From contig NZ_MSCC01000006.1 in assembly GCF_002954455.1 (NCBI RefSeq), positions 1 to 64,000 on the forward strand: a stretch of DNA of 64,000 bases, written 5' to 3'. Source of the stretch: Photobacterium aquimaris. Lineage in GTDB: Bacteria > Pseudomonadota > Gammaproteobacteria > Enterobacterales > Vibrionaceae. Made by a program: the position numbers and the translations under genes. The notes under the pieces are model-generated. The model was not told the origin of the DNA. It saw only the letters and a list, made by a program, of their open reading frames with translations, and made no database searches. Below, in pieces: positions 17,117-27,453 of the stretch (the stretch's first letter is position 1; each line of letters opens with the position of its first letter).

Positions 17117-18618
17117 TAGCTCTCCTTGGTCACGCGCATCACTTCTTCAAGTGTGGTAATCCCTTGACGTACTTTGGCAAGACCATCGTCACGAATGCTT
17201 GGTGTGGTTTGACGGACATATTTTTCAATCGCTTGCTCACCCGCTTCAGCATGAATCAGCTCTTGAACATGTTCATCAACCTGCAGCAATTCATGAATAC
17301 CAGTACGACCGCGGTAACCTTTAAAATTACACTTGTCACAACCACACGGACGGTACAGGGTCAGGCTATCAGTCGCGGTTAACATAAACAGTTTTTTCTG
17401 TTCAGTATCAGCCTCATAAGGTTGGCGACACTCACTACATAAAGTTCGCACCAAGCGCTGAGCCAGAACACCTAATAATGATGACGACACCAAGAACGGT
17501 TCAATTCCCATATCACGTAAACGCGTGATAGCACCCACAGCCGTGTTAGTGTGCAACGTCGATAACACCATGTGACCGGTTAACGATGCTTGCACAGCAA
17601 TGGCCGCGGTTTCTAAATCACGGATCTCACCAATCATCACCACATCAGGATCTTGACGTAAAATGGCACGTAAACCACGCGCAAAGGTCATATCAACCTT
17701 GCTGTTTACTTGGGTTTGACCAATACCGTCGATATCAAATTCAATCGGATCTTCAACCGTTAGAATATTGCGCTCAGCACTGTTTAACTCTTGTAAACCA
17801 GCATATAAAGTAGTTGATTTACCCGAACCTGTCGGACCGGTAACCAAAATGATGCCATGCGGACGATCAATTATTTTTCCAAACGCTTGATGGTTAGCGG
17901 CTGTCATACCTAAGCTGTGTAAATCGAGACGAGTAGCGTTTTTATCTAATAAACGCAATACCACTCGCTCACCGTGTGACGATGGCATGGTTGATACTCG
18001 CACATCGACCGCACGACCACCGATACGTAATGAAATACGACCATCTTGTGGAATACGCTTTTCAGCAATATCCAACTTCGCCATGACTTTAATCCGCGAC
18101 ACTAACAATGGCGCTAACTTACGGCTTGGTTGTAACACTTCTCGCAACATGCCATCAACACGGAATCGAATTGACAACACTTTTTCAAAGGTTTCAATAT
18201 GAATATCTGAAGCACCTTCTTTGATAGCCTCAGCTAACATCGCGTTAATCAATTTAATGATTGGCGCATCATCTTCTGATTCAAGCAAATCTTCGGTTTC
18301 AGGTAATTCTTCTGCCAGAGAGAAAAAGTCATCGCTATCAGAACCTAAATCTTCCATCAACTGACGCGCTTCTGACGAATCACGTTGATACGCATCAGTG
18401 AGCTTTTGCTCAAATTGCGACTCGGATAACTCAACCGGATAAAAACCGTCACCAACGACACGACGCACTTCTGCCAGTACGATTGCAGATAGCTGACCGC
18501 AATAATATAACTGCCATCCTTGTTGATTGGCTTCAATCACCACATGATGGCGCTTAGCAAAAGAAAACGGCAATCGAAATAACACTGCGGTTTCTAATGC
18601 CAACGACTCATCTGCCAT
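17116..18618 (-). CDS. gspE: Type II secretion ATPase E
   Basis: 500 residues. N1/N2 domains, then the secretion ATPase core: Walker A GPTGSGKSTTLYAGL (about residue 261), Asp and His boxes, Walker B DPDVVMIGEIRDLETA, and the zinc-binding CSECRQPYE...CGCDKCNF tetracysteine motif before the C-terminus. The hexamer on the cytoplasmic face powers pseudopilus growth. One-base overlaps with gspD and gspF indicate coupling. Confidence 0.97.
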   Translation of the reverse strand: MADESLALETAVLFRLPFSFAKRHHVVIEANQQGWQLYYCGQLSAIVLAEVRRVVGDGFYPVELSESQFEQKLTDAYQRDSSEARQLMEDLGSDSDDFFSLAEELPETEDLLESEDDAPIIKLINAMLAEAIKEGASDIHIETFEKVLSIRFRVDGMLREVLQPSRKLAPLLVSRIKVMAKLDIAEKRIPQDGRISLRIGGRAVDVRVSTMPSSHGERVVLRLLDKNATRLDLHSLGMTAANHQAFGKIIDRPHGIILVTGPTGSGKSTTLYAGLQELNSAERNILTVEDPIEFDIDGIGQTQVNSKVDMTFARGLRAILRQDPDVVMIGEIRDLETAAIAVQASLTGHMVLSTLHTNTAVGAITRLRDMGIEPFLVSSSLLGVLAQRLVRTLCSECRQPYEADTEQKKLFMLTATDSLTLYRPCGCDKCNFKGYRGRTGIHELLQVDEHVQELIHAEAGEQAIEKYVRQTTPSIRDDGLAKVRQGITTLEEVMRVTKES

Positions 18619-20636
18619 TAGTGCTTCTCCAACTGCGATACAAACGCGCGTACTTCAGCAGGTAGCGCCATATCATCACCATATTTTGGAATAACCGGCA
18701 TTTCTGCATCCATTAAACGCATGCCTTTATCGGCTTGGTATAACTGTTGAGCACGAATGTAGTTATATTTACGTTGTGTCATGCCATCGGCACTCATGCC
18801 ATCACGTAAGATGGTTGGACGAATGAAAATCATCAAATTAGTTTTTTCAGTTTGATTATTAGTCGAACGGAATAATGCCCCCAATACTGGAATATCACCT
18901 AAAATTGGCACTTTCTGCTCAGATTCAAGAGTCTTCTCTTGCATCAAACCACCCAACGCAATCATGTTGCCATCTTTAACCAGCACCGATGTGGTTAGCT
19001 CACGCTTATCAAATCGAATATCAACCGCACCATTAGCATCGGCAACTTGCGATACTACTTGCTCGATCTTCATCTGTACCGAGTCACCTTCGTTGATTTG
19101 CGGCGTCACTTTGAGCTGAATGCCGACATCTTTACGTTCAACGGTCGTAAACGGGTTATCGTTATTTGAACCAGTTTGTGAGCCGGTGGTGACTGGCACT
19201 TCTTGGCCGACAGAAAGGTTTGCTTCTTGATTATCCAGCACTGTCACATTCGGTGTTGATAACACATTAACGTTACGGTTCGCTTGTACTGCGGTAACAA
19301 GTGCAGTCCAGTCACCCAATGCAATCGCTGCAGCTGCGCCTTTGACACCACCTAAAAAAGTCGCCATTGGCGCTAAGTCACCACTTTCGGTGGTTTCGGT
19401 GGTGTAAGGTTTACCGTTAGAATCAGTACCATGTTGAACAGAGGTGGTGTCTTTTGCAGCTTCTTGGGCTGATAACAAACCACCAATTGGCGCACTGCTG
19501 TTACCAAACTGGATCACGCCGCCATCTTGAGATCCCCACTGAACGCCAAAATCGACTCCTTCACCTTCTTGTACTTCAACAATCATCGCTTCAATATGAA
19601 CTTGTGCACGACGAATATCGAGTTGAGCAATGATCGACTCTAAACGCTTCATTACATCAGCAGGCGCAGAAATAATTAATGAGTTCGTCGGCGCATGGGC
19701 CGAAATCATCACATCATCCTTACTTGCGCTCTGACCTTGACCTGAATTGCCTTTGGTTGATGCTTGAACATTTTCAGACACCCCTTTTAGGACATCGACT
19801 AAATCTTCAGCTTTAGCATATTTGAGATAAAACACGCGGCTATTACCGCTGACAGCCATCTCTTTATCTAAGCGATGGATCAGTTTCTTTAATCGTTCAC
19901 GTACTTTAGGATCGCCAGAAATCAACACTGAGTTAGTGCGTTCATCAGCAACTGCTTTAGGGATCAGAAAACTTGGGGTTGATTTTGCTTCAGCACTTTT
20001 ATTGAGCGAATCGATAATACGCACCATTTCTGATGCTGAGGCATTATTAAGTGATACCACAGTAACGTCTTTGTTACCCGCGCGGTCAACACGCTCAATG
20101 ATTTCAGCTAAGCGGTTTACCACCGCAGCACGACCCGTGATCATAATGATATTCGCCGGATCATAATGCACCACGTTACCCGCGCCCGCGTTATCATTTA
20201 GCTGACGTAATAACGGAGACAATTCACGAACAGAGACATTTTTAACCGCAATCACACGGGTAACAACCGCATCACCAGGAATATTTTTATCATTGGCACC
20301 CACCACTGGAATCGCGGCGGTTTTAGCATCTTTGTCACGAATAACCTTCATCACACCATCATCCATCGTCACCACAGCGTAACCATAGACATCAAGCACA
20401 TTAAGGAAGAAACGGTAATACTGCTCTTCGTTCAATAAATCATAACTGCGCACATTGACTTGCCCACGCACAGCGGGATCGATAATGATTGTTTTATGTA
20501 AAGTGCGACCAACAATGTTGATGAACTCTTGAATGTCGGTGCCTTTAAAATTCGCACTTAATTCATCGGCCATTGCTTGAGTACAAAACAAGCCACTTGC
20601 TAACAATAGGGCACTTTTACCCATCCATTTTTTCAC
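18618..20636 (-). CDS. gspD: Type II secretion outer membrane secretin D
   Basis: About 672 residues. Signal peptide ending TQAMA then DELSANFKGTDIQEFINIVGRTL; N0-N3 domains follow, then the secretin core with VPVTTGSQTGSNNDNPF and VPILGDIPVLGALFRS. A GTG at 20636 with AGGAG six bases upstream is preferred; an ATG at 20666 would add ten charged residues before the signal peptide. It forms the 15-mer outer membrane channel. The C-terminal S-domain is present, but no pilotin gene is in the window. Confidence 0.95.
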   Translation of the reverse strand: MKKWMGKSALLLASGLFCTQAMADELSANFKGTDIQEFINIVGRTLHKTIIIDPAVRGQVNVRSYDLLNEEQYYRFFLNVLDVYGYAVVTMDDGVMKVIRDKDAKTAAIPVVGANDKNIPGDAVVTRVIAVKNVSVRELSPLLRQLNDNAGAGNVVHYDPANIIMITGRAAVVNRLAEIIERVDRAGNKDVTVVSLNNASASEMVRIIDSLNKSAEAKSTPSFLIPKAVADERTNSVLISGDPKVRERLKKLIHRLDKEMAVSGNSRVFYLKYAKAEDLVDVLKGVSENVQASTKGNSGQGQSASKDDVMISAHAPTNSLIISAPADVMKRLESIIAQLDIRRAQVHIEAMIVEVQEGEGVDFGVQWGSQDGGVIQFGNSSAPIGGLLSAQEAAKDTTSVQHGTDSNGKPYTTETTESGDLAPMATFLGGVKGAAAAIALGDWTALVTAVQANRNVNVLSTPNVTVLDNQEANLSVGQEVPVTTGSQTGSNNDNPFTTVERKDVGIQLKVTPQINEGDSVQMKIEQVVSQVADANGAVDIRFDKRELTTSVLVKDGNMIALGGLMQEKTLESEQKVPILGDIPVLGALFRSTNNQTEKTNLMIFIRPTILRDGMSADGMTQRKYNYIRAQQLYQADKGMRLMDAEMPVIPKYGDDMALPAEVRAFVSQLEKH

Positions 20637-20687
20637 AAAAAACTCCTGCTTTAATCGCATATTCATTTCAAGCTAAGCACTAAAGTG

Positions 20688-21605
20688 TTATTGCAGCTCT
20701 ATGTGGATATCATGTAACTGACCATTACGTTCAACCGTCAGTGTAAAATCAGTGGCTGAAGACAACTCACCCCAAAGTTTGGCCATAATTGCAGGATCGG
20801 TAAGGCTATTACCATTAATACTCACTGCAAGATCATTGGCTTTAAGACCTACCTGATCAAATAAAATTCTATTTTTACCTGGATTAACTCGATAACCTTC
20901 AATTTGGCCATCTTTTTTCACCTGAGATAAGCGGATATAACTAAATAAAGTTTGAGGCTCAGATAAAATTTCTTGTTTGATTTTAGCCAGTTCAGCAGCA
21001 TTGCCATTACTTTGAGGGGGGTTAACTTTAGAAGAGTCAACTGTCGCTGATGGTTTAGTATACTTGATCCCTTCCAGCATCAAGGTTTCATCGCGACCAT
21101 TATTACGAATGATGACCCGATCGTTATATACTGCAATCAAGGTCGCACGCGTATTATCAATCACTTCGTTAACACCGTAAGTGTTTTGCTTACCGTTATT
21201 AGTCACCACAGCCAAAGCTTTTGATGGCGTTGAACTTGCCACCACACCGACTAATGTTAATCGTAATTGAGTTTGCGGCGCATCTTGCTTAACCGGTTTT
21301 GCTACCACAGGAGTAGCGTTAGCCTGATAACGACCAAACAAATTCAAACTTAATATTTCATTAACAGGTAATTGCTGTTGAGAGGTATTAACACTCACTG
21401 TTAACGGCTGCCAACGCGCAACCACGGGGGCAGGCTCGACAATCGACCACACTAAACGGCCACCAACCCAAGCCAATATCACCACTAAAAGACCGGTTAA
21501 AAGGCGCGTGACTGATTGTAATGATAACGGACGTTTGGTTGCAGCTACAGCAAACCACTTTGAAACAGACATAGTAAAATCCATGGTTAAAATACCAACT
21601 ACCAT
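20688..21605 (-). CDS. gspC: Type II secretion protein C (clamp between platform and secretin)
   Basis: Up to 305 residues: short cytoplasmic N-terminus, one transmembrane helix (LTGLLVVILAWVGGRLVW), a homology region (LNLFGRY...LTLVGVVASS) that binds the N0 domain of GspD, and a C-terminal PDZ domain (GYRVNPGKNRILFDQVGLKA). First gene of the operon. In-frame ATGs at 21605, 21584 and 21572 all lack a strong ribosome site, so the start is unsure; the last gives a more usual N-terminus. Confidence 0.9.
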   Translation of the reverse strand: MVVGILTMDFTMSVSKWFAVAATKRPLSLQSVTRLLTGLLVVILAWVGGRLVWSIVEPAPVVARWQPLTVSVNTSQQQLPVNEILSLNLFGRYQANATPVVAKPVKQDAPQTQLRLTLVGVVASSTPSKALAVVTNNGKQNTYGVNEVIDNTRATLIAVYNDRVIIRNNGRDETLMLEGIKYTKPSATVDSSKVNPPQSNGNAAELAKIKQEILSEPQTLFSYIRLSQVKKDGQIEGYRVNPGKNRILFDQVGLKANDLAVSINGNSLTDPAIMAKLWGELSSATDFTLTVERNGQLHDIHIELQ

Positions 21606-21856
21606 TAAACAAATAAATGCAGTGCAATCGCACTTTAAAATTGAACTGACAATAATCGCCTGTTAATTAACGAAATACTATTTAATAATTCCAACAAAAC
21701 GCCATAGTATCTAAGAATTTAATGTTTTTTTGTAATAAATTCTTATTCAGTGATTGAAATCCTCGGCTAATATCACCATTTATACTAAATAGTCACTTTA
21801 CTGCTGTTATTAGCAGAATGTGATAATTTATCGTTTTAACAAATATAGGCACAGTG

Positions 21857-22267
21857 ATGGGTCAAAACACCCCAAACATTAAGCAAGTTCGGCTTGATAA
21901 ATGGTTATGGGCTGCCCGCTTTTACAAAACCCGTTCAATTGCTCGTACCATGATTGACGGTGGTAAAGTGCAGTATAATGGCCAGCGTTCAAAACCAAGT
22001 AAAATTATTGAGCTTGGGGCCGTGGTAAAGTTACGTCAGGGTAACGATGAGAAAATCATCACTATTGAACAAATCTCAGATTGTCGTCGTGGTGCACCAG
22101 AAGCGCAGTTGCTATATCAAGAAACCGCTCAAAGTATTGCTACCCGTGAACAAACGGCCAAAATGCGCAAACTAAATGCTTATGACAATCCAAGCCCAGA
22201 AAAACGACCAGATAAAAAGCAACGTCGCGATATTATGCGATTCAAAAACATTAACTCATCTGAATAA
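21857..22267 (+). CDS. hslR: Heat shock protein 15, ribosome-associated S4 protein
   Basis: 136 residues. An S4 RNA-binding domain (VRLDKWLWAARFYKTRSIARTMIDGGKV) is followed by a basic tail (EKRPDKKQRRDIMRF). Hsp15 binds 50S subunits carrying nascent chains that have dissociated after heat stress and helps recycle them. Lies upstream of hslO as in E. coli; the 153-bp gap leaves room for a separate hslO promoter. ATG 21857 chosen over the adjacent GTG 21854. Confidence 0.93.
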   Translation: MGQNTPNIKQVRLDKWLWAARFYKTRSIARTMIDGGKVQYNGQRSKPSKIIELGAVVKLRQGNDEKIITIEQISDCRRGAPEAQLLYQETAQSIATREQTAKMRKLNAYDNPSPEKRPDKKQRRDIMRFKNINSSE

Positions 22268-22420
22268 ATAACCAAGTGCCAACCTATTTAAATTATAATT
22301 TTAACTGTGAGTGCTTTATTGCAACGGTTTAGCCGCCGCGGTTGCAACGTTGACCATAAAGTAATTACTGTTCCTTTTATGCCTCACTAGGTTGGCTCTA
22401 TAGCTGGAGAATACATACTC

Positions 22421-23299
22421 ATGACAAACGATAGTTTAAACCGTTACCTTTTCGATGGCGCAGCCGTTCGTGGCGAATTGGTACAATTAAGCCAAACTTA
22501 CCAACAAATTATTGCTGACAAAAATTACCCAGCACCAGTGGCAACATTGTTAGGTGAATTATTGGTCGCAACCAGCTTATTAACTGCCACCTTAAAATTT
22601 GAAGGCTCAATCACCGTACAAGTACAAGGCGATGGTCCTGTAAGCCTAGCGGTTATCAATGGCGATCATAATCAACAGTTACGCGGTGTAGCACGTTGGA
22701 AGGGTGATATTAAAGACGGCACTATTCATGACCTAATGGGTAAAGGTCATATGGTGATCACAATCACACCGACTAAAGGTGAGCGCTACCAAGGTATGGT
22801 TGGTCTTGATGGCGATAATTTGGTTGAGTGCCTTGAAAGCTACTTTAAAAATTCAGAGCAACTAAAAACTCGTATTTGGTTACGCACTGGTGTAATTGAC
22901 GGCCAAGTAAAAGCTGCTGGTATGCTATTACAAATCATGCCTGATGGTACTGGTACTGAAGGCGACTTTGAACATTTAGAAGCGTTAACTGAAACCGTTA
23001 AAGATGAAGAGCTATTTACATTAGAAGCACAAGATGTGCTATATCGTCTTTACCACCAAGAGCAAGTTCAACTGTTTGATCCTCAAGCTGTCAGCTTTGA
23101 GTGTGGTTGCTCACGCGATCGCAGTGCTGCTGCCATTATGAGTGTACAACCACAAGAGATTGATCAAATCATTGCTGAAGATGGCAAAGTATCACTCCAT
23201 TGTGATTACTGTGGTACTAGCTATGACTTCGACAGTATTGATATTGCCGCACTACGTGATAACAGTGCTAATTCTGCCGATAGTGATCAAGTTCACTAA
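22421..23299 (+). CDS. hslO: Redox-regulated holdase chaperone Hsp33
   Basis: 292 residues. The C-terminal zinc switch ECGCSRDR...LHCDYCGT supplies the CXC and CXXC cysteines that release zinc and form disulfides on oxidation, converting the protein to an active holdase. The N-terminal domain with GDGPVSLAVINGDH and GKGHMVITITP is typical. Confidence 0.96.
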   Translation: MTNDSLNRYLFDGAAVRGELVQLSQTYQQIIADKNYPAPVATLLGELLVATSLLTATLKFEGSITVQVQGDGPVSLAVINGDHNQQLRGVARWKGDIKDGTIHDLMGKGHMVITITPTKGERYQGMVGLDGDNLVECLESYFKNSEQLKTRIWLRTGVIDGQVKAAGMLLQIMPDGTGTEGDFEHLEALTETVKDEELFTLEAQDVLYRLYHQEQVQLFDPQAVSFECGCSRDRSAAAIMSVQPQEIDQIIAEDGKVSLHCDYCGTSYDFDSIDIAALRDNSANSADSDQVH

Positions 23300-23329
23300 T
23301 TAGCACTTAGCAACTCACCACTGTTTTTT

Positions 23330-23356
23330 AGCCGACAAATGATGTCGGCTTTTTTT
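23330..23356 (+). terminator. Terminator after hslO
   Basis: AGCCGACA and TGTCGGCT form an 8-bp stem with a short loop, followed by seven T. The remaining 276 bp to pckA are AT-rich promoter sequence with no gene seen. Confidence 0.9.
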
Positions 23357-23632
23357 GGTTTTAATTCCCCTCAGCCAACATCGCCACAGCGTATATAAAA
23401 TTATATTGTCATTTTATTTGTGTTTTTTTTGCAATCATCATGCACAAATATTGACCACAATCACAACAAATAAATTTTAACATTTAAGCAAAATAAAACC
23501 CCTCGCGGTTTCGATATTTTTACCTAAAATTAACATTGCGATGGTTGATTTTTTGATGACCGTCCCTGATTTAGCGATTTAGGGTTGTTAGCATGATTGA
23601 CAGTTAAACAACATCTTACCCTAGGAGCACCA

Positions 23633-25264
23633 ATGATCACTACTTGTGTTGATAATAAGGTTGCAAACAACATGGATTTATCCCAATACGGTATTACCAA
23701 TGTTACAGATGTTATTCGTAACCCTTCTTACGAGGTTCTTTTCAACGAAGAGACAAAACCTGAGTTGGAAGGCTACGAGCGTGGGATTGTTACTGAATTA
23801 GGTGCGGTATCGGTTGATACTGGCATTTTTACTGGTCGCTCGCCGCAAGATAAATTTATTGTGCGTGATAACACCACTAAAGATACATTGTGGTGGTCAG
23901 ATCAAGGTAAGAATGACAATAAAGCACTAACTCAAACAGTATGGTTAGATCTTAAAGAATTAGTGACTAACCAACTATCAAACAAACGCCTGTTTGTTAT
24001 TGATGGTTATTGTGGTGCAAACCCTGATACTCGCCTTTGTATTCGAGTGATCACCGAAGTTGCATGGCAAGCGCACTTTGTAAAAAACATGTTTATTCGT
24101 CCAACGGATGCTGAACTTGAAAACTTCGAACCTGATTTTGTGATCATGAATGGTTCTAAGTGTACGAACCCTAAGTGGCAAGAACACGGTATGAACTCTG
24201 AAAACTTCACCGTTTTCAACCTCAGTGAAAAAATGCAATTGATTGGTGGTACTTGGTACGGCGGTGAGATGAAGAAAGGTATGTTCGCAATGATGAACTA
24301 CTTCTTACCTCTACAAGGTATTGCATCAATGCATTGCTCTGCCAACATGGGTAATGAAGGCGATGTTGCAGTATTCTTTGGTCTTTCTGGCACAGGTAAA
24401 ACAACCTTATCAACTGATCCTAAGCGCGCATTAATTGGTGATGATGAGCATGGTTGGGATGACAACGGCGTATTTAACTTTGAAGGTGGTTGCTACGCAA
24501 AAACTATCAACCTATCGAAAGAAGCTGAGCCTGATATCTATAATGCCATTCGTCGTGATGCATTATTAGAAAACGTTAGTGTTCGCAGTGATGGTTCAAT
24601 TAATTTTGACGATAATTCAAAAACTGAAAATACCCGTGTTTCTTACCCTATTTACCATATCGAAAATATCGTTAAGCCAGTATCAAAAGGCGGTCATGCC
24701 AATAAAGTGATTTTCTTATCTGCTGATGCTTTTGGTGTATTGCCTCCGGTATCTAAATTGACACCAGAGCAAACAAAATATCATTTCCTTTCAGGTTTTA
24801 CTGCTAAATTAGCTGGTACTGAACGTGGTATTACTGAACCAACACCAACGTTCTCTGCTTGTTTTGGTAATGCATTCTTAACCTTACATCCAACCCAATA
24901 TGCTGAAGTATTAGTAAAGCGTATGGAAGATGCAGGTGCTGAAGCCTACTTAGTAAACACGGGGTGGAACGGCACTGGTAAACGTATTTCAATTCAAGAC
25001 ACGCGTGCAATCATTGATGCAATCCTTGATGGCTCAATTGATAATGCAAACACCAAGCAAATTCCAATTTTTAATCTAACTGTGCCAACATCATTACCGG
25101 GTGTTGATTCAACCATTCTTGATCCACGTGATACTTACACTGATCCTCTACAGTGGCAAAGCAAAGCTGAAGATTTAGCAAATCGCTTTATTGTTAACTT
25201 TGATAAGTACACTGACACTAAAGAAGGCCAACAGTTAGTTGCTGCAGGCCCACAACTCGGTTAA
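23633..25264 (+). CDS. pckA: Phosphoenolpyruvate carboxykinase (ATP)
   Basis: 543 residues. It converts oxaloacetate and ATP to phosphoenolpyruvate and CO2, the first step of gluconeogenesis. The P-loop GLSGTGKTTLS (near residue 247), the kinase-2 motif LIGDDEHGWDD and the substrate-binding GRSPQDKFIVRD are seen. Start ATG 23633 follows AGGAG by five bases; an upstream in-frame TTG at 23597 has no support. Located after hslR-hslO as in E. coli and vibrios. Confidence 0.96.
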   Translation: MITTCVDNKVANNMDLSQYGITNVTDVIRNPSYEVLFNEETKPELEGYERGIVTELGAVSVDTGIFTGRSPQDKFIVRDNTTKDTLWWSDQGKNDNKALTQTVWLDLKELVTNQLSNKRLFVIDGYCGANPDTRLCIRVITEVAWQAHFVKNMFIRPTDAELENFEPDFVIMNGSKCTNPKWQEHGMNSENFTVFNLSEKMQLIGGTWYGGEMKKGMFAMMNYFLPLQGIASMHCSANMGNEGDVAVFFGLSGTGKTTLSTDPKRALIGDDEHGWDDNGVFNFEGGCYAKTINLSKEAEPDIYNAIRRDALLENVSVRSDGSINFDDNSKTENTRVSYPIYHIENIVKPVSKGGHANKVIFLSADAFGVLPPVSKLTPEQTKYHFLSGFTAKLAGTERGITEPTPTFSACFGNAFLTLHPTQYAEVLVKRMEDAGAEAYLVNTGWNGTGKRISIQDTRAIIDAILDGSIDNANTKQIPIFNLTVPTSLPGVDSTILDPRDTYTDPLQWQSKAEDLANRFIVNFDKYTDTKEGQQLVAAGPQLG

Positions 25265-25293
25265 TTTAATATCGTATTCAATTAACGACTAAC

Positions 25294-25322
25294 GGCCTCT
25301 TATATAGAGGCTGTTTTTTTAA
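25294..25322 (+). terminator. Terminator after pckA
   Basis: GCCTC and GAGGC form the core stem (about 25295-25311) followed by a run of eight T. Confidence 0.85.
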
Positions 25323-25437
25323 CACTGATATTCCACAGCCAAGCTCTTACCAAAGCGCTTGCTAAAAAATAATTTTTCCCCCACCCTCAACAAGCCATTA
25401 AAATTGATATAGTGCCTTCAGCTTACGAGGAAATTTT

Positions 25438-27453
25438 ATGCGACGACTTAGCAAATCAGTGCTTATTTTGGTGTTAATAGTCGTGGTGTGTTTAACCACC
25501 CTCATCGGACTATTACATAGCCGCTATAATCAGCCGCTGGTTAATTTTATCCTTGCCCAAGTATCGCCTTATCAAGTAGTTGCCAAAAAAATTGATTATG
25601 ATATTCGCACCCCTTATCAGATACGATTTGAACATGCTGAAATCATTGAAAACCAGCAAGTACTGATCCACGCTGACAGTATTCAACTATGGCTATCCAA
25701 ATCCAGTATAACCAAGGATAAACTGGCGTTTGACGGAATACAGATTAACAATATCACCTCAGCTAATATGCCGTTATTAACCAGCTTACCGCCACTCACA
25801 ATCAAACGCTTAGTGTTTAATAATACCAACCTCAACACTCCAACATTTACAATTAAGCATGGTTTAATTCAGTTCGATAATTGGCAAACACCCGCAGCCA
25901 ACATACCATGGTGGCAAAGTTTTAATGGCAGCTTAAAAATGAGTGCCACCAGCATAAAATGGCACCAATTTGAATTACAGCAATTACTGATCAACGCCAA
26001 TAAGCACCACCAACAATGGCAATTTGATGGTATCTCTGGGCTGTGGCATCAGGCAAAAATAACAGCTCAAGCACAGTTCAATAATACCGATCATAGTTTG
26101 ACTATCGATCAGCTGACACTCAATAAATTCCGCTTACAAGATCAACAATTGGTTAATGATTGGCAACAACAATTAACCCTACACCTAGCACCACTCACCG
26201 CAATCAATATTAAACGGTTAGATGTCATCGATAGCAGTATTGAATTAGCGCAATGGAGTGCTGATGATATTAATCTATCGCTTCAAAACTGGCACTGGCC
26301 ACAGAACTATTGGCAGCAAAAAAATAGTCGTTTATCGTTCAGTGCTAGCCATGTACAGTGGCATCAGGTGAATTTTGAACAACCATTGGCTGAATTACAA
26401 TTTATGCCCCAACAAATTATCAGTCATGGCATGTCAGCACATATGATGGAAGGATTTGTTCGCATCGATGGTTGGATCGATCCCCAGCAATTATTTGTGA
26501 GTGATTTAAAAGCCAGTGGTATTAAATGGTTTTTAAACAAAGATTGGCTACAAAGATGGCAGCAATGGCAGCATCAATACACCGATATAATATTTAAAAA
26601 TCTTAATATTAATAACAGTCAGATCACCTCATCTGCAACCACAATTCCGTTTCAACTCGCTGGTATTGATATTGATGTTCAAGATGCGGTATTGAAACAA
26701 AATAATCAGTGGGGATTATGGCAAGGACAGCTTGAAGCTAACCTAGGTTTTGGCAGTATCAATCAGGTGATTATCAACCAAGCCATTGCGACTATGCATA
26801 GCAATGCCGGTAAATGGCAGTTAGATAAATTAGTATTACCGTTTAACCATGGCATGTTAAAAGCACGCGCAAGGGTGGCACTTAATGATCCACAGCGCCC
26901 ATGGCAATTAACCCTGATGGGTGACACCATACCAGCACAAACTCTATCCCAATGGCTATCATTACCCTTACCGCTCACAGGGGCTATTGATACTCAAATA
27001 AAGCTCCATGGATTGGCTGGTACTCAAGCGGATTTTAATCATCACTTAAGTGGCACTGCTAACGCTGATTTTCGCCAATTAGCGTTAATCAATATCACAC
27101 CACAGCAATTATTCACTCAGTGGCAGCAATCGAATTTTTCAACCGTCAATCAAACTGCAACAGCACCAGAGCTGCCATTAATAGCAACACCGCTGATACT
27201 TACAGCCCAACACGGTACAATCCAAATGCAACCATTAACAGCCATGGCTAAAGGTTTCGCGCTAAATATTGACAGTCGTTGGAACTTAACAGATACCAAG
27301 CAACAGCAACTTAAACTTAAATTGACGACGGGCTGTCAGCAATTAATTAAAGAATGGCTTCAAGGAGTATCCACAGTCACGGTAGACTCATCCTGCAATG
27401 GTAATACTAAATATGTACCAGTAAACGTTGCAGATACCGCTTTACCACATTGA
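25438..27453 (+). CDS. AsmA-like large envelope protein
   Basis: 671 residues with one N-terminal transmembrane helix (SVLILVLIVVVCLTTLIGLL) followed by a long periplasmic region of repeating beta strands rich in Gln, Trp and His. Overall architecture and segments such as KARARVALNDPQRPWQLTLMGD and LPLPLTGAIDTQIKLHGLAGTQADFNHHLSGTANADF are those of the AsmA family, which is implicated in outer membrane phospholipid transport and protein assembly. A precise ortholog is not assigned. The last 94 bp overlap the convergent yiiD-like gene. Strong ribosome site GAGGAAA before the ATG. Confidence 0.75.
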   Translation: MRRLSKSVLILVLIVVVCLTTLIGLLHSRYNQPLVNFILAQVSPYQVVAKKIDYDIRTPYQIRFEHAEIIENQQVLIHADSIQLWLSKSSITKDKLAFDGIQINNITSANMPLLTSLPPLTIKRLVFNNTNLNTPTFTIKHGLIQFDNWQTPAANIPWWQSFNGSLKMSATSIKWHQFELQQLLINANKHHQQWQFDGISGLWHQAKITAQAQFNNTDHSLTIDQLTLNKFRLQDQQLVNDWQQQLTLHLAPLTAINIKRLDVIDSSIELAQWSADDINLSLQNWHWPQNYWQQKNSRLSFSASHVQWHQVNFEQPLAELQFMPQQIISHGMSAHMMEGFVRIDGWIDPQQLFVSDLKASGIKWFLNKDWLQRWQQWQHQYTDIIFKNLNINNSQITSSATTIPFQLAGIDIDVQDAVLKQNNQWGLWQGQLEANLGFGSINQVIINQAIATMHSNAGKWQLDKLVLPFNHGMLKARARVALNDPQRPWQLTLMGDTIPAQTLSQWLSLPLPLTGAIDTQIKLHGLAGTQADFNHHLSGTANADFRQLALINITPQQLFTQWQQSNFSTVNQTATAPELPLIATPLILTAQHGTIQMQPLTAMAKGFALNIDSRWNLTDTKQQQLKLKLTTGCQQLIKEWLQGVSTVTVDSSCNGNTKYVPVNVADTALPH

